From Paraburkholderia sp. Ac-20340 (GTDB taxonomy: Bacteria; Pseudomonadota; Gammaproteobacteria; Burkholderiales; Burkholderiaceae): a stretch of 64,000 bases of DNA. The translations under genes and the position numbers were made by a program. The stretch lies in NCBI RefSeq assembly GCF_017104965.1, contig NZ_JAAGPR010000024.1, positions 1 through 64,000 of the forward strand. The letters are read 5' to 3'. Positions 51,105-60,367 of this stretch are shown piece after piece (position 1 is the first letter of the stretch; each line of letters begins with the position of its first letter). The notes beneath the pieces were generated by a model. It did no database searches, was not told the DNA's origin, and saw nothing but the letters and a program-made list of their open reading frames with translations.

Positions 51105-52262
51105 TCAAAAGGTGTGGAGTAAGGCGAGTCGAACGACAGCCTGATTTTCGCCGGAAGACATCGCAGCCCCCGCGTAGGCGACTTGGGCAAAATCGAAGTC
51201 AGTCCCCGTGTGTGCACTCACTACATGTTGATAGGCACCCTGGAGATAGACGGCGGTGCTTTTCGAGAGGGAGTAGCTCCCCATCAATGCCACCTGATGC
51301 CATTTAGGAGAGTATTCCCCATTGGTGGCGGCCAGGTGCCCATTCGTGAAAACATACGAAGCGCCAAGCGTGATGTCTGGACCTAAGGTGTATTGAGCGT
51401 TCACGTCAAAGTTGTCGAACTTCCACGAATTCCATGTTCCCCCCGGCGGCTGAGTGCCAGCGCTCGAAAAATACGCGTTATAGGTTGGCTGGTACACGTT
51501 GACGCGAGAGTATGCGAATCCCACTGTGGCCCGAGAGAAGGTATAGGAGACGCCAGCATCGATGTGCTGCTCCGATTCCCCTGCAAAAACGCTATCTGTC
51601 GTTACTGCACCGGCCGCAGATCCTTGATTGTTCGCTTTAAGATAGACGACGGCTATCTTCAGGCCTTGTTGAAGATAATCGAAGCCGGCGCTGTACAGTC
51701 GATTGCTTGCCTGCCCGATGGTCGTGTTGCTGAGAGCGTACATCCCTTCGACCGTGAATCCACGCACAGTCGGGCTGACATACTTAACCGCGTTATTTAC
51801 CCGGAAATCCCAATTCGTGTTGTCGTTGTCGAATGGGTGCGATGCAACACTTCCGGCAAATCGCCCAACGCCAGTAGTGTCGCTGAACAGATCGATGGAC
51901 GGATCAAGCTGGCGTCCTAGCGTGAGAGTTCCGTAGTCATTCGATCGGAGGCCCACCCATGATTGTCGTCCGAAAATCCGACCATCCTCTCCACCCTGAA
52001 AATTGCCGGTGTTGATATTAAAGCCGTTCTCCAAAGTGAAAATTGTTGCGTAACCGCCGCCGAGATCCTCCTGCCCTTTTAATCCCCACCGCGTTGCGCC
52101 TGCATCACCGCTGTGCATCTGGAACGTACTGTGCCCTAGGGCGTTGCTGGTGTAATTAATGCCCTCGTCCAGCACCCCAAACATCGTGACGCTACTCTGA
52201 GCGTTCGCCTCGCTTAAAGCCAAGAATAACGCAACACAAAGCAGGCTCCCTTTTGACTTCAT
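51105..52262 (-). CDS. Trimeric outer-membrane porin (2)
   Basis: The 385-residue porin has a signal peptide (MKSKGSLLCVALFLALSEAN, AQ) and then SSVTMFGVLDEGINYTSNAL, repeated TRWGLKGQEDLGGGYATIFT and IFGRQSWVGLRSNDYGTLTL strands. It ends RLALLHTF with the terminal Phe. GGAGGAGTGCG precedes the ATG at 52262. It is on the minus strand, downstream of the amidohydrolase, and may bring in the substrate of this second catabolic set. Confidence 0.92.
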   Translation of the reverse strand: MKSKGSLLCVALFLALSEANAQSSVTMFGVLDEGINYTSNALGHSTFQMHSGDAGATRWGLKGQEDLGGGYATIFTLENGFNINTGNFQGGEDGRIFGRQSWVGLRSNDYGTLTLGRQLDPSIDLFSDTTGVGRFAGSVASHPFDNDNTNWDFRVNNAVKYVSPTVRGFTVEGMYALSNTTIGQASNRLYSAGFDYLQQGLKIAVVYLKANNQGSAAGAVTTDSVFAGESEQHIDAGVSYTFSRATVGFAYSRVNVYQPTYNAYFSSAGTQPPGGTWNSWKFDNFDVNAQYTLGPDITLGASYVFTNGHLAATNGEYSPKWHQVALMGSYSLSKSTAVYLQGAYQHVVSAHTGTDFDFAQVAYAGAAMSSGENQAVVRLALLHTF

Positions 52263-52429
52263 CGCACTCCTCCATTTGTATGTACTACTATTTAATTTAT
52301 AAACATTCTTCCGTGCAGTGCGATATTTTGACTTGCAACCCTTCTGTGGGAGTTCGGTCATTTCGCACAGCTAGCGTGCGCTTTAAGGGTTAACGGCCAC
52401 CGAGGCGCAGTTGCGCTCAACCCAGCCTT

Positions 52430-53344
52430 TCATCCATTGAAGCGATAGATTTTCTTGGCTGTTTCGTAGAAAAATGAACGTTGGTCGTCCGGGGACAGAC
52501 CGCCTACGGTCGCGCCGGCGGTCTCGAAGAGAAGCTCTGTTTCCATATTCAGCTTTGATACAGGTAAATCGGAGCCGAACATGACTCTCTGCGCTCCAAA
52601 ACACCGAATGCATTCTTTCGTCAAGTCAGAAAGCGACACCACATCCCAGTCTCTGTCGTAAATCGACGCGTTTGAGATTTTCAAAAATACGTTGCCAGTC
52701 GAAGCCAAGACTTTCATAGCCGCTTTCCATCGAAGCATCCCATCTTTGTCGCGATCGATCGGGCTTCCACAGTGATTTATCACAATGAGAAGATCAGGAA
52801 ATGTCTTCGCGAGATCATGAACGTCGGCCGCTTGGTACGGATACATCATCACCTCAAGATGCAAATCGCTTTCCAACAAGAGTCTCACGTCTCGCCGCCA
52901 ATCATGCTCCCGCGACAGATGGCGATTCGAGATAAACGCCTTTTCAGGGTCCGGGTGCCAACTTAATATGCTTCTGACCCCTCTGATAGCAGGATGATCA
53001 GCGTATTCGCGAATCAGCCCACTCGCCGCCTCGGTGCCAAGCGGAGCCGCAGCAACAATCCTTGCGGCTTCGTGACCAGTTCGGTCTAGCTGATTAACCC
53101 ATTTGATCTCTTCGAGGGGGTCGCCACTCCATAGACTCTCCACGTAGACACTTCCGACGAGTTGCGGACAACGAAGGTCTCGCACGTACTCGTCAGTACC
53201 GTAGTTTTGAGCGATACTAGTCATCCTAGGTACAGCGCTAATCCCACTCGTAAGCCATGGGTGCCTACCCAGCGATAGATCCCACAGGTGGTGATGCGCA
53301 TCAATCACTGGGCCGTCGTAAATCGCTGATTGTGTTTTGTCCAT
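52430..53344 (-). CDS. Amidohydrolase-family (PDC-hydrolase-like) enzyme
   Basis: The 304-residue TIM-barrel hydrolase is of the amidohydrolase_2 family, near 2-pyrone-4,6-dicarboxylate lactonase and related lactonases. It begins PVIDAHHHLWDLSLGRHPWL with the HxH metal motif at about 17-19. LIVINHCGSPIDRDKDG holds a conserved His-Cys region, and MFGSDLPVSKLNMETELLF carries the catalytic Asp. It lies just after the deacylase gene on the same strand with 19 bases between. It probably hydrolyses a lactone or amide intermediate, but the substrate is unknown. Confidence 0.85.
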   Translation of the reverse strand: MDKTQSAIYDGPVIDAHHHLWDLSLGRHPWLTSGISAVPRMTSIAQNYGTDEYVRDLRCPQLVGSVYVESLWSGDPLEEIKWVNQLDRTGHEAARIVAAAPLGTEAASGLIREYADHPAIRGVRSILSWHPDPEKAFISNRHLSREHDWRRDVRLLLESDLHLEVMMYPYQAADVHDLAKTFPDLLIVINHCGSPIDRDKDGMLRWKAAMKVLASTGNVFLKISNASIYDRDWDVVSLSDLTKECIRCFGAQRVMFGSDLPVSKLNMETELLFETAGATVGGLSPDDQRSFFYETAKKIYRFNG

Positions 53345-53363
53345 TCGGTTTCGGCCTTAACAG

Positions 53364-54413
53364 TTACACCGGACGCGCAAGATGACCGAGACAATCACCG
53401 GCCTTAACTTGCGCGAAGGTCCTGATGCAGATCGCCAGCCCCCCAGTTCGGAAGCGGATAGTTTCAGGCTCGTCCCACGGTCGCACATTACTGTAGATGT
53501 GCCCTGCAACTGCACCGTCTTCAAGTGTCTCTCCCAGTTGGAATGCCGGCTCAAAAAAGCCCGGGCCGTTGGCAAAGGCGAACAGGCCGGGATCATCCAT
53601 CGTGTACGATTGTGGTCTATCAGATCTCGCCGTTCGACATGACTCCCGGTGAAGCTGCTCATTGAGCTGCAACACACCACTGGCGTCGAGATATCGAAGG
53701 ACACCACCTTCCACCGCGCGCAGCCCCTCAATGTTCACGGACGATCCTCCACCAAATTCGCCAGTCAAAAACTTGACACCCAACTGGCGCGCATAGTTAC
53801 TAATTACACGATCTTCTCCGCTCAATGCCTTCTCTGCGTCATAGCGGATAACGCGGGGGGGAGCGAATGCTTCGACTAGCCGGTCAATCTCCGCCGAATC
53901 ATCACCCTGACCGTAGAACGGAACAAGCAGACTCGGCAAATAGTGCAGCGAACTGCCTCCAGCGTGGAAATCAAACAGGTACGCGGCCCGCGGCAGCAAT
54001 TCCGTCGTAACATAATGAGCAATCATTTCTGTCACTGTACCGTCTCTATTCCCCGGGAAAGCGCGATTCAGGTTGATCGAATCGATCGGCGAAACCCTCG
54101 ATGCGGCCATGAAGGCCGGATAGTTCAGTGCTGGAATCACGATAATCGTGCCAGCTACGTCTGTTGTGTTCAACTTTCTGACCAGCTTTGACAGTGCGAT
54201 CGGACCCTCGTATTCGTCTCCGTGAACCCCTCCGGTGAGCAAGACAGTGGGACCTTTCCCATTCTTGATGACAGCAATCGGAATAGCAATGTGGCCGTAA
54301 GCAGAACGATGCACGGAGTGAGGAACCCGCAAAACTCCCAATTGTTTTCCTGGGGCATCAAAATCTACCGTTGCAGATATGATGGATCGACGATTACCTT
54401 GAGTTCCAGACAT
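53364..54413 (-). CDS. Zinc deacylase, AstE/AspA family (DoeB-like)
   Basis: The 349-residue zinc carboxypeptidase-like deacylase resembles DoeB and related N-acyl amino acid deacetylases. Zinc ligands are seen in LTGGVHGDEYEGPIALSKLV (His, Glu) and LFDFHAGGSSLHYLPS (His). NLNRAFPGNRDGTVTEMI is the usual substrate-binding block. The C-terminal beta domain ends GLAICIRTFAQVKAGDCLGH. It would release a free amine or amino acid from an N-acylated substrate. A tail of a second copy of this family lies at 18.4 kb. Confidence 0.85.
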   Translation of the reverse strand: MSGTQGNRRSIISATVDFDAPGKQLGVLRVPHSVHRSAYGHIAIPIAVIKNGKGPTVLLTGGVHGDEYEGPIALSKLVRKLNTTDVAGTIIVIPALNYPAFMAASRVSPIDSINLNRAFPGNRDGTVTEMIAHYVTTELLPRAAYLFDFHAGGSSLHYLPSLLVPFYGQGDDSAEIDRLVEAFAPPRVIRYDAEKALSGEDRVISNYARQLGVKFLTGEFGGGSSVNIEGLRAVEGGVLRYLDASGVLQLNEQLHRESCRTARSDRPQSYTMDDPGLFAFANGPGFFEPAFQLGETLEDGAVAGHIYSNVRPWDEPETIRFRTGGLAICIRTFAQVKAGDCLGHLARPV

Positions 54414-54488
54414 TTTTTCAACTCTCCAAAGTCTCAGTCAGGTAGCTGCCCGGCATAGAGGCAGCGAACCAGCTTTCTATGAGGCAAG

Positions 54489-55712
54489 TCAGCGCGTGTT
54501 CGTTACAGAAGCGCCCGGTCCCAGTTCTGTGAGCGAGTCGCTCTTTGAGAGCAAAGATATCGACGCCCATGCAGCAAAGCAACACGTCGCTGAAGCCGCC
54601 AGCATGATATTGAAATTCCCCGAGACAGTGACCAGGTAGCCGGCGACCCCCGGCCCTATGGCAAGACCCACTCCGATACTTACACAGACGAGTGCGAATA
54701 AACGTCCAGCACGATCAGAATCGGATATGGCAGAAAATACGAAAGGAAGTACGAAAGTCCAAGCGAACTTAAAGCCCAAGGTAGCCACGAAAAATACAGC
54801 TTGACTTCCATGTAGCATGAAGGCAAGAACAGATAGCAGCATGCAGGCAAATCCCGAGTTAATAAGAAGCCGCTTTGATCGCTGACCACCAATCACAGCA
54901 GCGCTTCCTGAGCCCACGATTCCCGCTACTGTCGCAATGGAGAGGAACCGGGCAGCCTGCGCTGCATCGAGTCCCAACGTTTGACCAATCGCACCAACAA
55001 ACGTCCATACACCGCTTAGGCTCGCATAGAAAAGCAAACCCCATAAGAACGCTAAGCAGGATGCAAGCAGCTGCGAATGTGTCCCCTTCGTCTTGTGTTC
55101 TTCAGATCCCCGCTGCCCCGCGCTGTCCGGAAGAAATGGCACGGCGAACATCAACGCAAATATCGATAGTCCGGCAACGATACGGTAATAGTTCGCGATC
55201 CCCCCATGTTGAAAGACAATGGGTAAGACTGCGAGACCGAACACACCGAAAAGGAGCTGCCCGATGACGAAGACCGCGTACGTTCGGCTTGGATCTCGCG
55301 TTCTTCCTGCTGCGGCAAGGCAAATTACGTTTATCAGGCAACCTGCCGTTGCAGTGACTGCGCGGATGATGAAGAGCTGATCGACTTTCGAACCAAAATA
55401 GGGACTCGCAAAATTGCCCGCGATAAATATTGCCAACCCTATAACTGCTATTTTTCGCCACTTGAATTTCGCGACTGCATAAGTCGACAAGATTCCTGCA
55501 AGGGCATATCCGAGGAATTCGATTGAGAAGAAATACCCAACATATTGAGGGGAGAAGTGGAGCTCTGCTGAAAGCTGACTCGCGATTGCGGGCGCGCATA
55601 GCAAACTTGCGTTTAGCAACGCTCCCAATCCGAAGATCGATGCCGTGATCGCAGCATCTTTTCGTTGTTGGGTCGGCAGATCCGCCTCTCCCGTGGATGT
55701 CACTTCAATCAT
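54489..55712 (-). CDS. MFS transporter (2)
   Basis: The 407-residue, 12-TM MFS carrier has TM1 with ITASIFGLGALLNASLLCAP, TM2 with YVGYFFSIEFLGYALAGILS, and a short basic loop KFKWRK. The second half starts near LLASCLAFLWGLLFYASLSG. The start at 55712 is favoured by GGAGACAAAT; ATGs at 55724 and 55775 are in frame. It is upstream of the deacylase and amidohydrolase, so it is likely the importer for this set. The subfamily cannot be fixed by eye. Confidence 0.85.
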   Translation of the reverse strand: MIEVTSTGEADLPTQQRKDAAITASIFGLGALLNASLLCAPAIASQLSAELHFSPQYVGYFFSIEFLGYALAGILSTYAVAKFKWRKIAVIGLAIFIAGNFASPYFGSKVDQLFIIRAVTATAGCLINVICLAAAGRTRDPSRTYAVFVIGQLLFGVFGLAVLPIVFQHGGIANYYRIVAGLSIFALMFAVPFLPDSAGQRGSEEHKTKGTHSQLLASCLAFLWGLLFYASLSGVWTFVGAIGQTLGLDAAQAARFLSIATVAGIVGSGSAAVIGGQRSKRLLINSGFACMLLSVLAFMLHGSQAVFFVATLGFKFAWTFVLPFVFSAISDSDRAGRLFALVCVSIGVGLAIGPGVAGYLVTVSGNFNIMLAASATCCFAAWASISLLSKSDSLTELGPGASVTNTR

Positions 55713-55894
55713 ATTTGTCTCCATCAAATGCCTGTCGCGGATGAACAGATCGTATGGAGGCAAAAAAGGCTGCACAAATACAGAATTTAGCTACGCTCTA
55801 TAGCGTTGCGGCATAGGTCGCTGGACAGCGTCAAGCAGCACGGCCGGTTTACCGACAACCATCTTGGCCGGTCGACCGGGATGATTGTCGGTGG

Positions 55895-56716
55895 TTATCC
55901 GGTCATGGTTGTCGCTCCTTGTTGGTGATTGTCGCCGGATGATTGTCGGCGCCTGCTGTTCTGTTTGTCGCTGGCGGTGCGACGACGGTAGCTTTCGACA
56001 TTCATCTCGAAGATCGTCGAATGATGGACGAGCCGGTCGATTGCGGCGACGGTCATGCCGGGATCTGGAAACACGTTGTTCCAGCCCGAGAACGGCTGGT
56101 TGGCGGTGATCAGTAGGCTACGGCGCTCGTATCTTTCGGCAATGAGCTCGAACAGCACGCTGGTTTCGGCCTGATCCTTCCGGGCATATGACAGATCGTC
56201 CAGGATGATCAGGTCGAAGCGGTCGAGCTTGGCAAGAACTGAGGGCAACTGCAGGCTCTGACGCGCAGCCTGCAGCTTCTGCACGAGTTCGCTGGTACGC
56301 GTGAACAGCACCCGGTAGCCGGCGTCAATCAACGCGTGTCCGATGGCCGAACCTAGATGACTTTTGCCGGCTCCGGGCGGGCCGAACAGGAGCGCCGTGG
56401 CGCCTTTCTCAAGCCACGAATCGCCGGTCGCGAGCGCCATGACGTGTGCCTTTGAAACCATCGGCACCATGCTGAAGTCGAAGGTCGCAAGCGTCTTGGT
56501 CGGGTCCAGATGCGACTCGGCACGGTGTCGTTCAATGCGCCGTTTGGCCCGCTCGGCCAGTTCGTGTTCGAGCAATGCGCCGATCAGCCGCGTGGCCTGC
56601 CAGCCTTCCTTGTCGGAGCGCTCCGCAAACTCGGGCCACAGGCGGGCGATGGTCGGCAAGCGCAGTTCATTGAGCATCAAGGCAAGACGGCCGGCATCGT
56701 AAGCGGGCGTGCTCAT
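55895..56716 (-). CDS. istB: IS21 helper ATPase IstB (1)
   Basis: The 273-residue AAA+ helper works with the IstA transposase. The N-terminal LALMLNELRLPTIARLWPEF precedes Walker A ALLFGPPGAGKSHLGSAIGH near 106-125 and Walker B FDLIILDDLSYARKDQAE. SLLITANQPFSGWNNVFPDP is the sensor-1 region. Its ATG overlaps the istA stop by four bases, as usual in IS21. It is intact. Confidence 0.9.
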   Translation of the reverse strand: MSTPAYDAGRLALMLNELRLPTIARLWPEFAERSDKEGWQATRLIGALLEHELAERAKRRIERHRAESHLDPTKTLATFDFSMVPMVSKAHVMALATGDSWLEKGATALLFGPPGAGKSHLGSAIGHALIDAGYRVLFTRTSELVQKLQAARQSLQLPSVLAKLDRFDLIILDDLSYARKDQAETSVLFELIAERYERRSLLITANQPFSGWNNVFPDPGMTVAAIDRLVHHSTIFEMNVESYRRRTASDKQNSRRRQSSGDNHQQGATTMTG

Positions 56717-58206
56717 GCGACCTCCTTGCCGAGCAGGTCGTCATAGCTGCTTGCGGGTGGCATCTCAACATTGACGACTGGGCAATCGGCGTGACGCGGC
56801 GAGAACTCCTCGCGCAGAGCCTTCAGATCAGGCAGCTTGCCATCAACCAGCAACGCGTTGAGGCGCGCGGCCAGCACGGCCTCGACGCCATCGAGCGCAG
56901 CGAGTTCAAGCAATCCAACGATGACTTTGCACGCCTCGCGTTGCGTCAGTCTCGCCTCCAGCTGTTCCCACGTCCGGCGATACGCCTCACGTGGAAACAG
57001 CTCGTCTCGAAACGCAAGCCCCTTGAAGGCCTGCGGCTTGCGTTTGAGGCTCTCAATAAAGTGTCGGTAATCCAGCGCGCGGCGGTTGTCGCCGGCACGC
57101 GAGCCGCGCGAGGTGCTATGCACCAGCGCGCCCGACAGATAGCAGTCGAGCCTGTCACCATACACGCGCACCTTCAGGCGATGACCGATCAGTCGCGACG
57201 GCGCGCTGTAAAGAATGCCGCGTACAGTGAAGGTGCTGCAGCGTGTGACGCGTGCCTCTTCTTCGACGAAGTCTGTCGTGCGCCTTGGCGGCAGATCCAT
57301 GAGCTGTTCGCGCTCAAGGCGGAACGCAGCTGCGTTCCGCCGGTTGCGACGCATGACGACCTCGCGCAGAAACTCATCATAGGCCGCACGATCAACGAAG
57401 TCCCGATGGCCGCGCAACATCAACGCCTGGTCGACGGCTTCCTTCAGATAGCGATGCGACGACTCAACGCTGCCGTTCTCGTGGCCCAGGCCGCGATTGT
57501 TGCGTGTCCCGTTCATGCCATAGTGCTCAAGCAGCGCCGCATAGCGCACTGTGAAGTCGTCTTCGTCAGCGAGATTCCTGAACGCCGCTGAGAGACTGTC
57601 GGTGCGATGTTCGCGCGGACATCCGCCAGCCTGCCACAGTGCATTCTGCAATCCCATGGACAGGGCTTCGAAGCTCTCGCCACCTTCAACGACATTGGCG
57701 TATTCCCAGCGTGAGAACGAGAGCACGAAGTGGTACAGCCGGTGTTCGAATGGCACGCCAGCGATCGTCACTCGCAGTTCGGCCATGTCGGTAAAGTCGG
57801 ACAGGCCGCGTGCGCCGGGCTCATGCAGCTGCGGGAAGAAGACTTCCTTGGGTGGGCCGGACATCGCCCTCCAGTGCCGCACGCGTCGCTCGAGTGTGCG
57901 GCGTGTGCTGTCGGGATACTCCCCGGGATGATCGTCCTGCAGCTTACGCAGGATCGTGACCGCCTGAAGTTGCGGCGCGTTTGCGAGCATCGTAACGACT
58001 TCAGTATCCCAGACGTCGGCGAAAGGATCAGGGCGCGAGCGCCAATAGCGGCGTGGCTTTTGGGACGGCAGTGAGGCGTCTCGTTCTATGCGCCGGGCGC
58101 TGCGGACACTGATGCCAGCCTTGGCGGCGGCGATCTCCTGAGAGTGGTGTTTGCGTTTAGACATGTAGAGGCGAACCTGTTGGTCGGTGATACGGGTTCC
58201 GGACAT
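56713..58206 (-). CDS. istA: IS21 transposase IstA (1)
   Basis: The 497-residue IstA has an N-terminal HTH (SQEIAAAKAGISVRSARRIE), an rve-type core (PGARGLSDFTDMAELRVTIA with Asp, and GHENGSVESSHRYLKEAVDQ with the Glu), and a C-terminal DNA-binding part ending EMPPASSYDDLLGKEVA. It looks complete. It differs clearly from the IstA at 59.1 kb, so the two IS21 copies belong to different branches. Confidence 0.88.
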   Translation of the reverse strand: MSGTRITDQQVRLYMSKRKHHSQEIAAAKAGISVRSARRIERDASLPSQKPRRYWRSRPDPFADVWDTEVVTMLANAPQLQAVTILRKLQDDHPGEYPDSTRRTLERRVRHWRAMSGPPKEVFFPQLHEPGARGLSDFTDMAELRVTIAGVPFEHRLYHFVLSFSRWEYANVVEGGESFEALSMGLQNALWQAGGCPREHRTDSLSAAFRNLADEDDFTVRYAALLEHYGMNGTRNNRGLGHENGSVESSHRYLKEAVDQALMLRGHRDFVDRAAYDEFLREVVMRRNRRNAAAFRLEREQLMDLPPRRTTDFVEEEARVTRCSTFTVRGILYSAPSRLIGHRLKVRVYGDRLDCYLSGALVHSTSRGSRAGDNRRALDYRHFIESLKRKPQAFKGLAFRDELFPREAYRRTWEQLEARLTQREACKVIVGLLELAALDGVEAVLAARLNALLVDGKLPDLKALREEFSPRHADCPVVNVEMPPASSYDDLLGKEVA

Positions 58207-58585
58207 GCGGCTGATCGCTTTCTTATTCGATCAGCCATCGTAGAACCCGGCCGACTCGGCGCCGCCGGTGATTCGTCGTCTTCGGCGGCTACGCCGCCTT
58301 CGACTCCTCACCACCGGCCAAAACCTTCGCCGCTACACCGGCCAAAATGATTGTCGCCCTCCAGGTCGCGGCGCGTGGAATGGATTCATGAATCTGCCGT
58401 CCGTGGTTGGACAGCGCGGGGGGCTGCTATGTAGTCGCTTGCGCCGATTACATCAGGTACGAGGTAAGGCGGCTTGTTATGTCCTTGCCATGGGTAATGA
58501 CAGCATGACTCATTTCTCGACCACGCGCTCCCCCTCCTGCCAACGGACACGATTACCTGCAGAGCAACGTCGACTCGTTGAATTG
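58207..58585. other. IS21 end and spacer before LigD fragment 2
   Basis: The first 155 bases are the right end of IS21 copy 1, with repeated CCGGCCAAAA motifs. Beyond it no gene is seen. At about 58538-58553, CCAACGGACACGATTA is the complement of TAATCGTGTCCGTTGG, close to the repeats at the ends of the tni transposon; it may be a leftover end. Confidence 0.4.
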
Positions 58586-58987
58586 ACTATCGCTCGGCGT
58601 GCATGAACTGGACGGTTCGCTGCGCTACGCCGGTAGTGTGCGACCGTATCTGTCCGAGGCACGTGCCGCGATGTTCTACGAGCGCGCGCTGTCGCTCGCC
58701 CAGGCCGCGGCTCCATTACAGCCTTCGCCACGTCTCGAACCGGGCCGGGACTATTACTGGATACGCCCCGAAATAGTCTGCGAGGTGTCGCTTCTCGAAT
58801 GGACGCGCGGTGGTGAAATCCGACATGGCAGCTTTCATGCAATGCGCGACGACAAGCCGTCCCGGAGATCGTTCGCGAGCACGTGGTCGACATCCATACC
58901 GCGCAGATAGCTGACATTCCTGCGAGCCACCCGTGCGGCGATGCGATGGTATGGTTGCGGGCGTCAGCATCAGCGACGCGGGACGCG
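58586..58987 (+). pseudogene. ligD: LigD fragment 2: end of the ligase domain and linker
   Basis: The frame reads LSLGVHELDGSLRYAGSV, later YYWIRPEIVCEVSLLEWTRG and GEIRHGSFHAMRDDKPS. This is the OB-fold end of a LigD ligase domain. A one-base shift gives PEIVREHVVDIHTAQIADIP, and another gives VAGVSISDAGR, the linker and first residues of the polymerase domain. It stops at the IS21 insertion at 58987/58988. The sequence left of about 58585 is unrelated, so about a hundred residues of the ligase domain between fragments 1 and 2 are lost. Confidence 0.75.
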
Positions 58988-59116
58988 TGTCAGCGTCGGA
59001 TAGATACTCCTCATTTTCGTCGAAGTAATTTTCCCCAGTTTTTGTCTGGCGCCGCCGCGTAAGCGGCGGCGCTCTCCCGATCACCGACCATATCCCACTA
59101 CGGATCCGTCGAGGGG

Positions 59117-60367
59117 GTGTCGGTGATCGAACTGGGAGAGGTTATGACGATTCTGGAATTGCACCGGCAGGGGCTGAGTATCTCGGCCATCGCCGCTCGA
59201 CTGGGTATGGACCGCAAGACCATTCGCAAATACATCAAGGGTGGTATGCAGGCGCCGCGTTACGGTCCACGTGCACCGCGACCCTGCGTCATCGACCCGT
59301 TCGTTCATTATGTGACCGAGCGTGTGCGTGAGTATCCGGACCTCAGTATCGAGCGGCTGCTGCGGGAGATTCACGCCATGGGTTACGCGGGCGGTCGAAC
59401 AGCGCTGGGCGACCTGGTTCGGGAAGTCCGGCCACCGCGACAGCGTGGCTTCGAGGTGCGCTTTGAGACTCCCGCTGGCCACCAGGCGCAGGTAGACTTC
59501 GCACACTTCAATGTTGAGTTCGACGATGTACCGGGGCAGCGACGCTCAATCTGGTTGTTCTCGATTGTGCTCGGGCACAGCCGCTATCTGTGGGGGCGTT
59601 TCGTCGAACATCAGGACCTGCAGACCGTCCTGCGCTGCCACATGGAAGCGTTCGAGCACATTGGTGGTGTGCCACGCGAAGTGCTGTACGACCGCATGAA
59701 GGCAGCGGTGCTGGGCGAAGTCGAGAAGCACATCGTCTACAACGCGAAGCTGGTCGCGTTTGCACAGCACTATGGTTTCGCTCCGCGTGCGTGCAAGGCG
59801 TATCGCGCCAAGACCAAGGGCAAGGTCGAACGCCCCTATCGCTATATCCGGCAGGACTTCTTTCTCGCACGACGATTCCAGAATCTCGCCGATCTGAACC
59901 GCCAGTTGCGCAACTGGCTCGACACGGTGGCCAACTCACGAGTACACGGCACGACGCATCGCGTTGTCATGCAACACTTCCGGGAGGAACGCCCCGCGCT
60001 CCAGGAGTTGCCTGCCGGCGTCTTCAATGGCGTCATCAGACTCGAGCGGCGCGTGAGCCACGAAGGTCTGGTCTCGGTCGGCGGCAACTACTATAGCGTG
60101 CCCGATCGCACCCGCAGGCGCACGCTCGACGTCCATAGTCTGGCTCACGAGATCCGCATCTACGAGGACGGCGAACTGCTCGCAGTGCACCCCGTGCTGG
60201 AAGGCCGGCGACGAACATCGTTGCTGCCTGGCCATCGGAGCGCGGGCCAGCGCAGGCAGCAGGCGGCGCGCGACGTATCGTCGGGCACGACCGGTGTCGG
60301 ACGTCGGCCGCTGTCGTTTTACGATCAGGTGGCCAGGCGTCTGGCTGATGCCGGGAGGCGCGCATGA
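59117..60367 (+). CDS. istA: IS21 transposase IstA (2)
   Basis: The 416-residue IstA shows the HTH SISAIAARLGMDRKTIRKYI at about 21-40 and the DDE core with Asp in AGHQAQVDFAHFN, Asp in VLYDRMKAAVLG, and Glu in KTKGKVERPYRYIRQDFF. The C-terminus is basic. The frame opens at GTG 59117 after GAGGGG; an ATG at 59144 is also possible. The stop overlaps the istB ATG by four bases. Confidence 0.9.
   Translation: MSVIELGEVMTILELHRQGLSISAIAARLGMDRKTIRKYIKGGMQAPRYGPRAPRPCVIDPFVHYVTERVREYPDLSIERLLREIHAMGYAGGRTALGDLVREVRPPRQRGFEVRFETPAGHQAQVDFAHFNVEFDDVPGQRRSIWLFSIVLGHSRYLWGRFVEHQDLQTVLRCHMEAFEHIGGVPREVLYDRMKAAVLGEVEKHIVYNAKLVAFAQHYGFAPRACKAYRAKTKGKVERPYRYIRQDFFLARRFQNLADLNRQLRNWLDTVANSRVHGTTHRVVMQHFREERPALQELPAGVFNGVIRLERRVSHEGLVSVGGNYYSVPDRTRRRTLDVHSLAHEIRIYEDGELLAVHPVLEGRRRTSLLPGHRSAGQRRQQAARDVSSGTTGVGRRPLSFYDQVARRLADAGRRA

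Larger units (their letters stand above)
55845..58362 (-). mobile_element. IS21-family element (1)
   Basis: Inverted ends share CGACAAYCATYTTGGCCGGT: left at 55853-55872, right (reversed) at 58337-58356. Further GATGATTGTCGG repeats lie inside the left end, as IS21 elements have. It carries istA and istB on the minus strand. It lies immediately left of LigD fragment 2 and its neighbour sequence. The exact borders are approximate. Confidence 0.75.
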
